A DNA stretch of 64,000 bases from Streptomyces sp. AM 4-1-1 (GTDB lineage Bacteria; Actinomycetota; Actinomycetes; Streptomycetales; Streptomycetaceae), in assembly GCF_029167625.1 (NCBI RefSeq), contig NZ_CP119145.1:5890001-5954000 (forward strand), written 5' to 3'. The notes under the pieces are model-generated. The model ran no database searches. It saw only the letters and a program-made list of their open reading frames with translations, and was not told the origin of the DNA. Shown piece after piece: positions 34,572 to 44,600 of this stretch; the stretch's first letter is position 1; each line of letters opens with the position of its first letter. A program made the translations under genes and the position numbers.

Positions 34572-36026
34572 GTGAAGGAGTACATCGAGTCCCTGCAGCA
34601 GCTCTCGAAGTCACAGCTCGTCCTCGCGCTCGCGCGCCAGCGGCTGCGCGAGACCGAACGGATCGCGGTCGTGGGCATGGCCTGCCGCTTCCCCGGCCGC
34701 ATCGACACACCCGAGGAGTACTGGGACGCACTCGCGCGCGGACGCAGCGTCCTCACCGAACCGAGGGGCATACCCACCGACTCCGCGGGCCGGCCCCGCT
34801 GGAACGTCTCCGCGCCCGACCTCGCGCCCCTGGCCGGGCTGCTCGGGCAGGGCGCCTACCTGGACTCCGTCGACCTCTTCGACGCCGAACGCTTCGGCAT
34901 CCCGGACGAGGAGGCCGACCACATGGACCCGCAGCAGCGGCTGCTGCTGACCTGCGCGGCCGAAGCGCTCGACGAGGCCGGGCCGTTCGACCGTTCGGCC
35001 AGGGTGGGCGTCTTCGCCGGGGTGAGCACGGTGGAGTACACCTTCGCCTGCCTGCGCAACGGCCTCGGCGTGGACGGACTGTCCCCCTACATGGGCACGG
35101 GCGGTGCGCTGAGCGCCACGGCCGCCCGGGTCGCCACCGGCCTCCATCTCAACGGCCCCGTGCTGACGGTCGACACCGCCTGCTCCTCCGCCCTGGTCGC
35201 CGCGCACCTCGCGGTGTCGGCGCTGCGCCGCGGCGACTGCGACATGGCGGTCATCGGCGCCTGCCACCTCATGCTCGCCCCCTTCACCACCGGCGTCTTC
35301 GACCGGGCGGGCATGCTCTCGCCCACCGGGCGCAGCCGGCCCTTCGACGCGGCGGCCGACGGCCATGTGCGCGGCGAGGGCTGCGGAGTCCTGGTGCTCA
35401 AGCGCGAGCGTGACGCCAAGGCGGACGGCGACCTGCCCTACGCCTTCATCAGGGCGAGCGACATCCACCAGCAGGGCGACCGGCCCTCCATGGCGGCCGT
35501 CTCCGCAGTGGCGCAGCGCCGGGTCATGTCCCAGGCGCTGGCGGAGTCCGGACTCGATCCGCACCAGGTGCACTACATCGAGGCCCAGGCCAACGGCTCC
35601 CAGCTCGGCGGTGTCATCGAGGCGGAGACGATCGCGGAGGTCTACCGGCGTACGGACCCCGGCGCGCCGCCGCTCCACCTGGGTTCCGCCAAGGCCAACC
35701 TCGGCTACCTGGAGACGGCGTCCGGCGCGGCCGGTCTCATCAAGGTCGCGCTGGCCCTCTCCCACCGGACGGTCCCGCCCCAGCCGGGCGTGGACCGGCC
35801 CGACCCGGCGGTGCCGTGGGAGCGGCTGAGCCTGACGATGCCTCGCGCCGCCCTGCCGTGGCCCGCCGAAGGACCGCCCACCGCCGCGGTCAGCGCGTTC
35901 GGCTTCACCGGCACGAACGCCCATGTGCTGATGCAGGGCGCCGACACCCCACAGCCGCGGCCCGCGCCGCGCCGCACCGTGACCAAGGGGCGTGCCCACT
36001 GGCCCGCCGAGAACATCTGGCGCTGA
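34572..36026 (+). CDS. Stand-alone ketosynthase with both catalytic His replaced
   Basis: The 484-residue single-domain KS begins at a GTG four bases after the PKS stop. An N-terminal helix (YIESLQQLSKSQLVLALARQ) may dock to the preceding ACP. The nucleophile Cys204 is kept (DTACSSA). However, the first catalytic His is Q339 (EAQANGS instead of EAHGTGT) and the second is Y379 (NLGYLETASG instead of NLGHxEAAxG). Such a protein should load an acyl chain on Cys but not decarboxylate malonyl-ACP, so it may be an acyl transferase, gatekeeper or chain-length-factor-like partner instead of a condensing enzyme. The terminal GTNAHV is intact. It has no AT or ACP of its own. Confidence 0.88.
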   Translation: MKEYIESLQQLSKSQLVLALARQRLRETERIAVVGMACRFPGRIDTPEEYWDALARGRSVLTEPRGIPTDSAGRPRWNVSAPDLAPLAGLLGQGAYLDSVDLFDAERFGIPDEEADHMDPQQRLLLTCAAEALDEAGPFDRSARVGVFAGVSTVEYTFACLRNGLGVDGLSPYMGTGGALSATAARVATGLHLNGPVLTVDTACSSALVAAHLAVSALRRGDCDMAVIGACHLMLAPFTTGVFDRAGMLSPTGRSRPFDAAADGHVRGEGCGVLVLKRERDAKADGDLPYAFIRASDIHQQGDRPSMAAVSAVAQRRVMSQALAESGLDPHQVHYIEAQANGSQLGGVIEAETIAEVYRRTDPGAPPLHLGSAKANLGYLETASGAAGLIKVALALSHRTVPPQPGVDRPDPAVPWERLSLTMPRAALPWPAEGPPTAAVSAFGFTGTNAHVLMQGADTPQPRPAPRRTVTKGRAHWPAENIWR

Positions 36027-36073
36027 CCGCCCGCGGCGCCGGCGGGCCGAGCGACGAGGACCTGAGGAGCGAC

Positions 36074-37645
36074 ATGTACTACCCGAACCTGCGGACGCTC
36101 GACGCGACCGCCGCCCATCACGCGGAACACCGCCCCTCGCACCCGGCGGTCCGGTGCGAGGGACGCACCGTCACCTACGGCGAACTGCACCGGCGCAGCA
36201 ACCGGCTGGCGCACGGACTGCGCGCGGCCGGCCTCTCCGGCCGGGCCCGGGTCGCGTATCTCGGCAAGGAGTCGGAGCACTACTACGAAGTGCTCTTCGC
36301 CTGCGCCAAGTCGGGGACGGTCATCGTGCCCATCAACTGGCGGCTGACCGTCAGCGAGGTCGATCACATCCTGCGCGACTCGGGCACCGAACTCCTCTTC
36401 GTGGAGCGGGAGTTCCAGGCCATCGGCGAGAAGGCCGCCGCCTCGCTCCCGCACCCGGTCACGATCGTGACGGTGGACGGGGCGGACGGCGCCGGGGCCG
36501 GAATCGGCCGCTGGGCGGCCGGACACCCCGACGACGACCTGCCGGGCACCGCCGAGGAGGACGATCCGGTCGCCCAGCTCTACACCAGCGGCACGACCGG
36601 GCTGCCCAAGGGCGTGGTGCTCGCCCACCGCAGCTTCTTCAAGGTGCGGGACGCGCAGGCGGCCGGGGGAGTGGAGTGGATCGACTGGCGGGAGGGCGAT
36701 GTCAGCCTCATCGGCATCCCCGGGTTCCACGTGGGCGGACTGTGGTGGGCGACGCAGGGCTTCAACGCGGGCATCACCAACGTATCCATGCGGATGTTCC
36801 ACGGCGCGGACGCGCTGCGGCTGGTCCGTGATCTCGGTGTCACCACGGCCTGTGTGGTGCCCTCCATGCTGCAGATGCTGCTGAGTGAACGAGGCGCGCG
36901 CGACGAGGACTTCGCCACGCTGCGCAAGGTCGTCTACGGCGGCTCGCCCATCTCGGAGCGGCTGCTGGAGGAGGCCATCGAGCGTGTCGGCTGCGACTTC
37001 GCGCAGATCTACGGACTCACCGAGACGGGCAACACGGCGGTCTGTCTGCCCCCGCACGAGCACGTGGTGGGCGGCGCCCGGATGCAGGCGGCCGGCCGCC
37101 CGTACCCCGGATTCGAGCTGAAGATCGTCGACGGCGACGGCGAGCGCCTGCCCGACGGCGCGATCGGCGAGGTGTGCGTCCGCACGCCCTCGCACATGAT
37201 CGAGTACTGGGGCCTTCCCGAGGCGACCGCGAAGACGCTGGTCGACGGCTGGATCATGACCGGCGACGCCGGATACCTCGACGACGGCGGTTACCTGTTC
37301 GTCTGTGACCGGATCAAGGACACGATCATCGTGGCGGGGGAGAACGTCTACCCGGCCGAGGTCGAGAACGTGCTCACCCGGCACGAGGCGGTGGCGGACG
37401 CCGCCGTGATCGGCGTGCCCGACGAGCAGTGGGGCGAGTCGGTCACCGCATGCGTCTCGCTGCGGCCGGGGGCGGCCGCCACCCCGCGCGAACTGATGAT
37501 GTTCATGAAGGGCAGGATCGCGGACTTCAAGATCCCCGTACGGTACGAGTTCGTCGAGACGCTTCCGCGCAATCCCAGCGGGAAGATACTCCGCCGTGAG
37601 CTGCGCGACACCTTCTGGCGAGACCGCAAGCGCAACGTGAACTGA
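36074..37645 (+). CDS. Acyl-CoA/ACP synthetase, ANL family (ScoC type)
   Basis: The 523-residue adenylate-forming enzyme has the P-loop YTSGTTGLPKG, IYGLTETGN, GWIMTGDAGYLDDGGY and the terminal catalytic lysine in NPSGKILRREL. It is full length for a fatty-acid ligase. In the Sco pathway the ligase ScoC activates the unsaturated acid and later the isocyano acid, and loads them onto the carrier ScoB. The matching gene set here suggests it loads the free isocyano acid released by the ScoD/ScoE steps onto the ACP at 27670 or a PKS ACP. The exact substrate is not provable from sequence. Confidence 0.88.
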   Translation: MYYPNLRTLDATAAHHAEHRPSHPAVRCEGRTVTYGELHRRSNRLAHGLRAAGLSGRARVAYLGKESEHYYEVLFACAKSGTVIVPINWRLTVSEVDHILRDSGTELLFVEREFQAIGEKAAASLPHPVTIVTVDGADGAGAGIGRWAAGHPDDDLPGTAEEDDPVAQLYTSGTTGLPKGVVLAHRSFFKVRDAQAAGGVEWIDWREGDVSLIGIPGFHVGGLWWATQGFNAGITNVSMRMFHGADALRLVRDLGVTTACVVPSMLQMLLSERGARDEDFATLRKVVYGGSPISERLLEEAIERVGCDFAQIYGLTETGNTAVCLPPHEHVVGGARMQAAGRPYPGFELKIVDGDGERLPDGAIGEVCVRTPSHMIEYWGLPEATAKTLVDGWIMTGDAGYLDDGGYLFVCDRIKDTIIVAGENVYPAEVENVLTRHEAVADAAVIGVPDEQWGESVTACVSLRPGAAATPRELMMFMKGRIADFKIPVRYEFVETLPRNPSGKILRRELRDTFWRDRKRNVN

Positions 37646-37722
37646 GTCTGCTGCCAGCATGGTTCGCAACGTGTCCCCGATGCCGCGGCCGCCCACCGGC
37701 CCGGCGGAACCCAGGTGGTCCG

Positions 37723-38586
37723 ATGAGTCCGTCCTTCACGACCGTACGGCGGGTCCTGAACGCCGCCTCGTACCTCTCCCCGCGCCTGTTCGGCGGCTAC
37801 GTGTTCCGCCTCTTCTGCGAACCGCAGTCCCGCGACACGGTGCGTGAGGCGCAGCGGCCGGTGCACGATCAGGCCGTGGTCGAGGAGCTGACGACCGACG
37901 GCCGCCGCCTGGTCACCTACCGCTGGGGCGACGGCGAACGCCCGGTCGTGCTCCTGCACGGGTTCGGCGGCCGGGCGGCCAACTTCGCCGGTTTCGTCCA
38001 CGCGCTGAACCGGAGCGGTATCAGCGCCGTGTCGTACGACGCCTACGGCCACGGTGACTCCGGCGGCAGGAACGTCACGGTCCTCGACCATCTCGCGGTC
38101 CTGCGGGAACTCCAGGAACGGCACGGCCCGTTCCGGGCGATCATCGGGCACTCGTTCGGCGGCACCAGCGCCTATCTGGCCCTGCGCCGCGGGATCAAGG
38201 CGGACCGGCTGGTCTCCATCGCGTCGGAGGGCGACTTCGGCGCACTGCCGGGCCTGTTCTGCCACCAGCTCGGCCTGCGGCAGTCGTACGCGGGTGAACT
38301 GCGCCGCCGCTCCGAGGAACTCTTCGCGGCGGAACCGGACTTCTGGCACGAGTTCTCCCCCGTGCACCGGCCCGAGGAGATCTCCCAGCCGCTGCTCGTG
38401 GTGCACGACAAGAAGGACCGGGAGGTCGGCGTGGCACAGGGCCGCGCCATCGCCGAGGCGTACGGCGACCGGGCCAGGCTGCTGGAGACGGACGGCCTCG
38501 GACACCGGCGGATTCTCGGCGACCCCGCGGTGATCACGCACGTGCTGACCTTCGTCGCGGGCGGGGACACCACGCCCATCGCCTGA
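37723..38586 (+). CDS. Alpha/beta hydrolase (possible type II or offloading thioesterase)
   Basis: The 287-residue protein has a canonical alpha/beta hydrolase core: oxyanion loop LLHGFGG, nucleophile elbow GHSFGG, acid in HDKKDREV and His in GLGHRRIL. The N-terminal 40 residues (SYLSPRLFGGYVFRLFCEP) are hydrophobic and basic, as in membrane-associated esterases. No PKS here ends in a thioesterase domain, so this enzyme may release the finished chain or edit stalled acyl-ACPs. GHSFGG differs from the GHSMGG of classical type II thioesterases, so the assignment is tentative. Confidence 0.8.
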   Translation: MSPSFTTVRRVLNAASYLSPRLFGGYVFRLFCEPQSRDTVREAQRPVHDQAVVEELTTDGRRLVTYRWGDGERPVVLLHGFGGRAANFAGFVHALNRSGISAVSYDAYGHGDSGGRNVTVLDHLAVLRELQERHGPFRAIIGHSFGGTSAYLALRRGIKADRLVSIASEGDFGALPGLFCHQLGLRQSYAGELRRRSEELFAAEPDFWHEFSPVHRPEEISQPLLVVHDKKDREVGVAQGRAIAEAYGDRARLLETDGLGHRRILGDPAVITHVLTFVAGGDTTPIA

Positions 38587-38651
38587 GAGCTGTTCCGGGA
38601 GCGGCACCGGGGCGCGGCGGCTACGACCCGTAACCAACCTAAGTGAGAGCG

Positions 38652-41600
38652 ATGACCAGCCAGTCTGTACGCACCGGAAGCGATGTACGCGGTTCCCTGG
38701 GCGAGCCGGTCGCCGTCGTGGGCATGGCCTGCCGGCTGCCGGAGGCGTCGGGCCCGAGCGGCTTCTGGCAGATGCTCCGTGAGGGACGGCACGGCATCAC
38801 CGACGTACCGGCCGGCCGGTGGGACCCCGCCGACGGGTCCGCCGATCCCGGCGCGGTGCCCCGGGACACCGTCGGCCGGGGCGGCTTCATCGCGGGAGTC
38901 GGCGACTTCGACGCGGGCTTCTTCGGGATCTCGCCGCACGAGGCCGCGTCGATGGACCCGCAGCAGCGGCTCGTGCTGGAACTGGGATGGGAGGCGCTGG
39001 AGGACGCGGGCATCCCCGCCGACACCGTGGCCGGTGCCCCCGCCGGGGTGTTCCTGGGCGCCATCGCGGGCGACTACGACGCGCTGTTGAGCGGGTACGG
39101 GGCCCGGGGAGTCACCCGGCACTCCTTCACGGGGTTGCAGCGGGGCATGATCGCCAACCGCGTCTCGCACCTGTTCGGCTTCCGCGGCCCCAGCCTCACC
39201 GTCGACTGCGGCCAGTCGTCCTCACTCGTCTCGGTCCACCTGGCCTGCGAGAGCATCCGCTCGGGGGAGTCCTCCTTCGCCGTCGCGGGCGGCGTCCACC
39301 TCAACCTGGTACCCGGATCGGCCGCGCGCGCGGACGCGTTCGGCGTCCTCTCGCCCGACGGGCGCTGCTACACGTTCGACGCGCGCGCCAACGGATTCGT
39401 CCGGGGGGAAGGCGGCGCGGTCGTCGTCCTCAAGCCGCTCTCCCGAGCGCTGGCGGACGGTGACGACATCGTCTGCCTGGTGCTGGGCAGCGCGGTCAAC
39501 AACGACGGTCACGGCGAGGCCGTCGGCGTCCCCAGCCCACGGGCGCAGAGCGCGGTCGTCCGCACGGCCCTGCGCCGGGCGGGGGTGGCCGCCGCCGACG
39601 TCCAGTACGTCGAACTGCACGGCACGGGCACCGCCCGCGGCGACGAACTGGAGGCCCGCGGGCTCGGCTCGGTGTTCGCGGCGGCCCGTCCGCCCGGCGC
39701 GCCCCTGCTCGTGGGGTCGGCCAAGACCAACGTGGGCCACCTCGAAGGCGCGGCGGGCGCCGTCGGCCTGCTGAAGGCGGCCCTCAGCATCGCGCACGCC
39801 GAACTCCCCGCGAGCCTCAACTTCGAGTCCCCCGGCCCCCGGCTGCCCCTCGCCGAGCTGGCCCTGGAGGTCCGGCGGCGGCACGGCGCCTGGCCGCGCC
39901 CGGCGCAGCCGCTGCTGGCGGGCGTCAGCTCCTTCGGCGTCGGGGGCACCAACTGCCACGTCGTACTGGGCCCGGCGCCCCGCCCCGCCACCGTGCCGGA
40001 CGCCCCGGCACCCGGTACGGCACCACCGGTCCTGGCCTGGCCGCTGCACGCCAGGAGCCGCCAGGCACTCGCCGCCCAGGCGCGCGCGCTCAGCGACCAC
40101 CTGGCCGCTCACCCCGGCCTCGGCCCCGCCGACGTCGGCCTGTCCCTCGCGACGACCCGCACGGCGCTGGAGCACCGCGCCGTCGCGGTCGCCCGGGACC
40201 GCGACGGCCTCACCAGGGCACTGGACGGGCTCGCCGCCGGTGAGCTGCCCACCGGCACGGCCCGCGGCGTCGCACGCGGCCCGGCCAAGGTGGCCTTCGT
40301 CTTCCCCGGCCAGGGCTCGCAGTGGACCGGCATGGCCCGCGGCCTGCTGGAGCGCTCCGAGGTGTTCCGCGACGAACTCGCCGCCTGCGGGCGGGCGTTG
40401 GCGCCGTACGTCGACTGGGACCCGGCCGAGGTCCTGCGCGGCGACACCGGCCTCGACGACGTGGAGGTCGTCCAGCCGCTGCTGTTCGCCGTCATGGTCT
40501 CGCTGGCGGCGCTGTGGCGCTCCCACGGGGTGGAACCCGACGCCGTGGTGGGGCACTCCCAGGGTGAGCTGGCCGCCGCGTACGTCTGCGGGGCGCTGAC
40601 CCTGGAGGAGGCCGCCCGCGCCGTCGCCCTGCGCAGCCGGGCCATCGGCCGGATCGCGGGGACGGGCGGACTGCTGTCGGTGGCGCTGCCCGCCGACCGC
40701 GTCGTGCCCTACCTGGAGCACTCGCCGCACGAACTGTCCGTGGCGGTGGTCAACAGCCCGCGCTCGACCGCCGTCGGAGGCACCCCCGAGGCGCTGGCCG
40801 CCCTCGCCGGTGACCTGGAGCGCGACTCCGTACGCACCCGCCGCATCCTCATCGACTACGCCTCCCACTCGGCGCAGGTCGAGGCCGTCCGCGAGGAGGT
40901 CCTGGACGCGCTGGCGGACATCGCCCCCCGCTCCTCGGACATTCCGTTCTACTCCAGCACCGACGGCGGACTCCTGGACACCGCGCGCCTCGACTGCGCG
41001 TACTGGTACCGCAACCTGCGGGAGACCGTGCGGTTCGAGCGGGCGACGCGGGCCCTGCTGGAGACGGGCCACACCGTGCTCATCGAGATCAGCCCCCATC
41101 CCGTGCTCGTGGCCGGGGCGCTGGACACCATCGAGGACGCGGTCGCGGACGGCGTCGTCGGCGCGGGTGACGCCACCGCCGTCGCCACCCTGCAACGCGG
41201 TGAATCGGGCACCGGCCGCTTCCTGGAGGCCGTCGCGGCGGCCTACGTGCGGGGCGTGCCCGTCGACTGGGCACGTCTCCACGCCGGAACGGGGGCCCGC
41301 CGGGTCAAGCTGCCCGGCTATGCATTCCAGCGGCGCCGGCACTGGATCGAGGCGCCGCTCGCGCGGGCCGGGGACGCCGAGAGCGAGCGTCCCCGGCCCG
41401 CCGCCGCGGAACGCCCGGAGACCGTCCGGCCGGACCGACGCGGCGGCGGGGCGAGGGAGTTGACCGGAGCCGTCGGGACCAGGGAGCCGGCCGGGCCCGC
41501 CGGGCAGGCGGACACCCTCGACCTCGTCCGGCGGCACGTCGCGCGCGTGCTCGGGCACGACGACCCGTCGGCCGTCGACGTCCGCATGTCCTTCCAGGGC

Positions 41601-44600
41601 CTCGGCTTCGACTCGCTGGGCGCGGTCCAGCTCAGGGAACGGCTCAGCGAGGCCACCGGAATCCCGCTGCCGGCCGGACTGGTCTTCGACCACCCGACCC
41701 CGGCCGCGCTCGCCCACCGGCTGACCCGGCTGTCCTCCCGCGCGCCGGACGCCCCGGACTCCTGGGGCGCCGGGGCCGCACCCGCCACTTTTGCCGACGA
41801 CGACCCGATCGCCGTCGTCGGCATGGCCTGCCGCTACCCCGGCGGCGTCGAGTCACCGGAGGACCTGTGGCGCCTGGTGACCGGCGGCCGGGACGCCGTC
41901 CGCGGGTTCCCGGCCGACCGGGGCTGGGACATCGAGGGCCTCTACCACCCCGACCCCGGCCACCGGGGGACCACGTACACGCGCAGCGGTGGATTCCTGG
42001 ACGGAGCGGCCCTGTTCGACCCCGCGTTCTTCGGGATCAGCCCCCGCGAGGCGCTGGCCATGGACCCGCAGCAGCGGATACTGCTGGAGACCGGCTGGGA
42101 GGTCTTCGAGCGGGCGGGCATCGTGCCGGGGGCCGTCGACCGGACGCGTACGGGTGTCTTCGTCGGCGCCATGCCGAGCGGCTACGGTCCGCGGCTGGAC
42201 GAACCGGCGGGCGGCCTGGAGGGGTACGTCCTGACCGGTTCGTCGCCGAGCGTGCTCTCCGGGCGGCTCGCCTACACCTTCGGGTTCGGCGGCCCGGCCG
42301 TGACCATCGACACGGCCTGCTCCTCCTCGCTGGTCGCCCTCCACCTCGCGGCGCGCTCCCTGCGGAGCGGCGAGTGCTCGCTGGCGCTCGCGGGCGGCGT
42401 CAGCGTCATGGCGGGTCCCGGCATGTTCGTGGAGTTCAGCCGCCAGCGCGGGCTGTCCGCCGACGGCAGGTGCAAGCCGTTCTCCGCGCGGGCCGACGGC
42501 ACGGGCTGGGGCGAGGGCGCCGGTGTCCTGCTGCTGGAACGGCTCTCGGACGCCCGCAGGCACGGGCACCCGGTGCTCGCGCTGGTGCGCGGCTCCGCGG
42601 TCAACCAGGACGGCGCGAGCAACGGGCTCACCGCGCCGAACGGACCGGCGCAGGAACGGGTGATCCGCGACGCCCTGGCCTCCGCGGGGCTGCGCCCCGG
42701 AGACGTCGACGCGGTGGAGGCGCACGGCACCGGCACGGTGCTCGGCGACCCGATCGAGGCGGGCGCGCTGCTGGCCGTCCACGGCCCCGGCCGGGACGCG
42801 GAACGGCCGCTGTGGCTCGGCTCCCTCAAGTCGCACACGGGCCACACCCAGGCGGCGGCCGGGGTGGGCGGGGTGATCAAGATGGTGATGGCCATGCGGC
42901 ACGGGCTGCTGCCGCGCTCGCTGCACGCCGACACCCCCTCGCCGCACGTCGACTGGTCGGCCGGAGCCGTACGGCTGCTGAGCGAGGACGTCCCCTGGGA
43001 GGGCGGGACGGGCGCCCCCCGCAGGGCCGGAGTCTCGTCCTTCGGCATCAGCGGCACCAACGCCCACGTGGTGATCGAGGAGGCCCCGGCGTCGGCCCAG
43101 GAGCCCCGGGCGACCCGGCCGGGGAGCACCCGGCTGGTCCCGCTGCCGCTCACCGCCGGGAGCGCCGCCGCGCTCGGCGCGCAGGCCGAGCGGCTGCGCG
43201 CCCACGCGGCGTCGACCGATGCGGACGTGGCCGACCTCGGCCACAGCCTGGCCACCACCCGCACCGCCTTCGACCACCGGGGCGTGGTGCTGGCCCGCGA
43301 TCCGGCGGAACTCGCGGACGGACTGCGGGCACTGGCCACCGGCGCCCCCGCCGACAACGTGACACGCGGTACGGCGACGGCGGGCCGCCTGGCGTTCCTG
43401 TTCGCCGGACAGGGGAGCCAGCGCCCCGGGATGGGGCGCGAACTGTACGCCGCCCACCCGGCCTTCGCCCGAGCGCTGGACGCCGTCTGCGACACGCTGG
43501 ACCGGCACCTCGAACGCCCGCTGCGCGACGTGATGTTCGCGGAACCCGGGACCGAGGGCGCGGCCCTGCTGGACCGTACGGAGTGGACCCAGCCCGCGCT
43601 GTTCGCCTTCGAGGTCGCCCTGTACCGGCTCGTCGAGCGCTGGGGCCTGGTTCCCGACCTCCTGCTGGGACACTCGGTCGGCGAACTGGCCGCCGCGCAC
43701 GTGGCGGGCGTGCTCTCACCGGCCGACGCCGCCCTGCTGGTCACGGCCAGGGCCCGGCTGATGGGCGAACTCCCTTCCGGCGGAGCCATGGTGGCGCTGG
43801 AGGCGACCGAACGCGAGGCGGCCGACTGGCTCGCGGAGCACGGCGCCGCCGCGGACATCGCCGCGGTCAACGGGCCCCGCGCGGTCGTCGTCGCCGGGGA
43901 CGAGAGCTGGGCGGTCCGGCTCCTGGACGAGTGGCGCGAACGCGGGCGCCGGGCCAGCCGCCTGACGGTGAGTCATGCATTCCACTCGGCGCGGATGGAG
44001 CCGATGCTGGCCGAGTTCGCCCGGGTCGCCGGAACCCTCGACTACCGCCCGCCGGTCATCCCCGTCGTCTCCGACGTCACCGGGCGGCCGGTCGACGCGA
44101 CGACACTCTGCTCCGCCGACCACTGGGTCCGGCACGCGCGCAGCGCCGTGCGCTTCGGCGACGGCGTACGGGCGTTGACGGCGGCCGGAGTCACCCGCTT
44201 CCTCGAACTGGGGCCCGACGCGGTCCTGGCCCCGATGGTGCGGCGCGATCTGCCGGACAACCCCCGCTCGGTGGTGGCCGCCGCCGCCCGCCGGGGCCGC
44301 CCCGCCGAACAGAGCCTTCTGACTGCCCTCGCCGAGCTGTACGCGCACGGCGCCGACGTCGACTGGGCGGCGACCCTGGCGGGTACCGGCGCGCGCACCG
44401 TCGACCTGCCGACGTACGCGTACCAGCGGGAGCGGTACTGGCTCCCGCCGGCAGCGCGCGGTACCGGCGACCTGTCGCGCGCCGGACTCGACCCCGCCCG
44501 GCACCCGCTGCTCGGCGCGGCCGTCGAACTCCCGGCCACCGACGGCGTCGTCCACACCGGCGAGCTGTCCCTCGCCGCCCACCCCTGGCTCGCGGACCAC

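Noticed and set aside
39207..39215. First KS of the bimodular PKS as an inactivating mutation
   Set aside because: Cys-to-Gln in this context is the standard KSQ decarboxylase of loading modules, and it is paired with AT and ACP as expected.
39222..41717. 831-codon minus-strand frame inside the bimodular PKS
   Set aside because: Antisense shadow of the loading module; no recognisable motifs.
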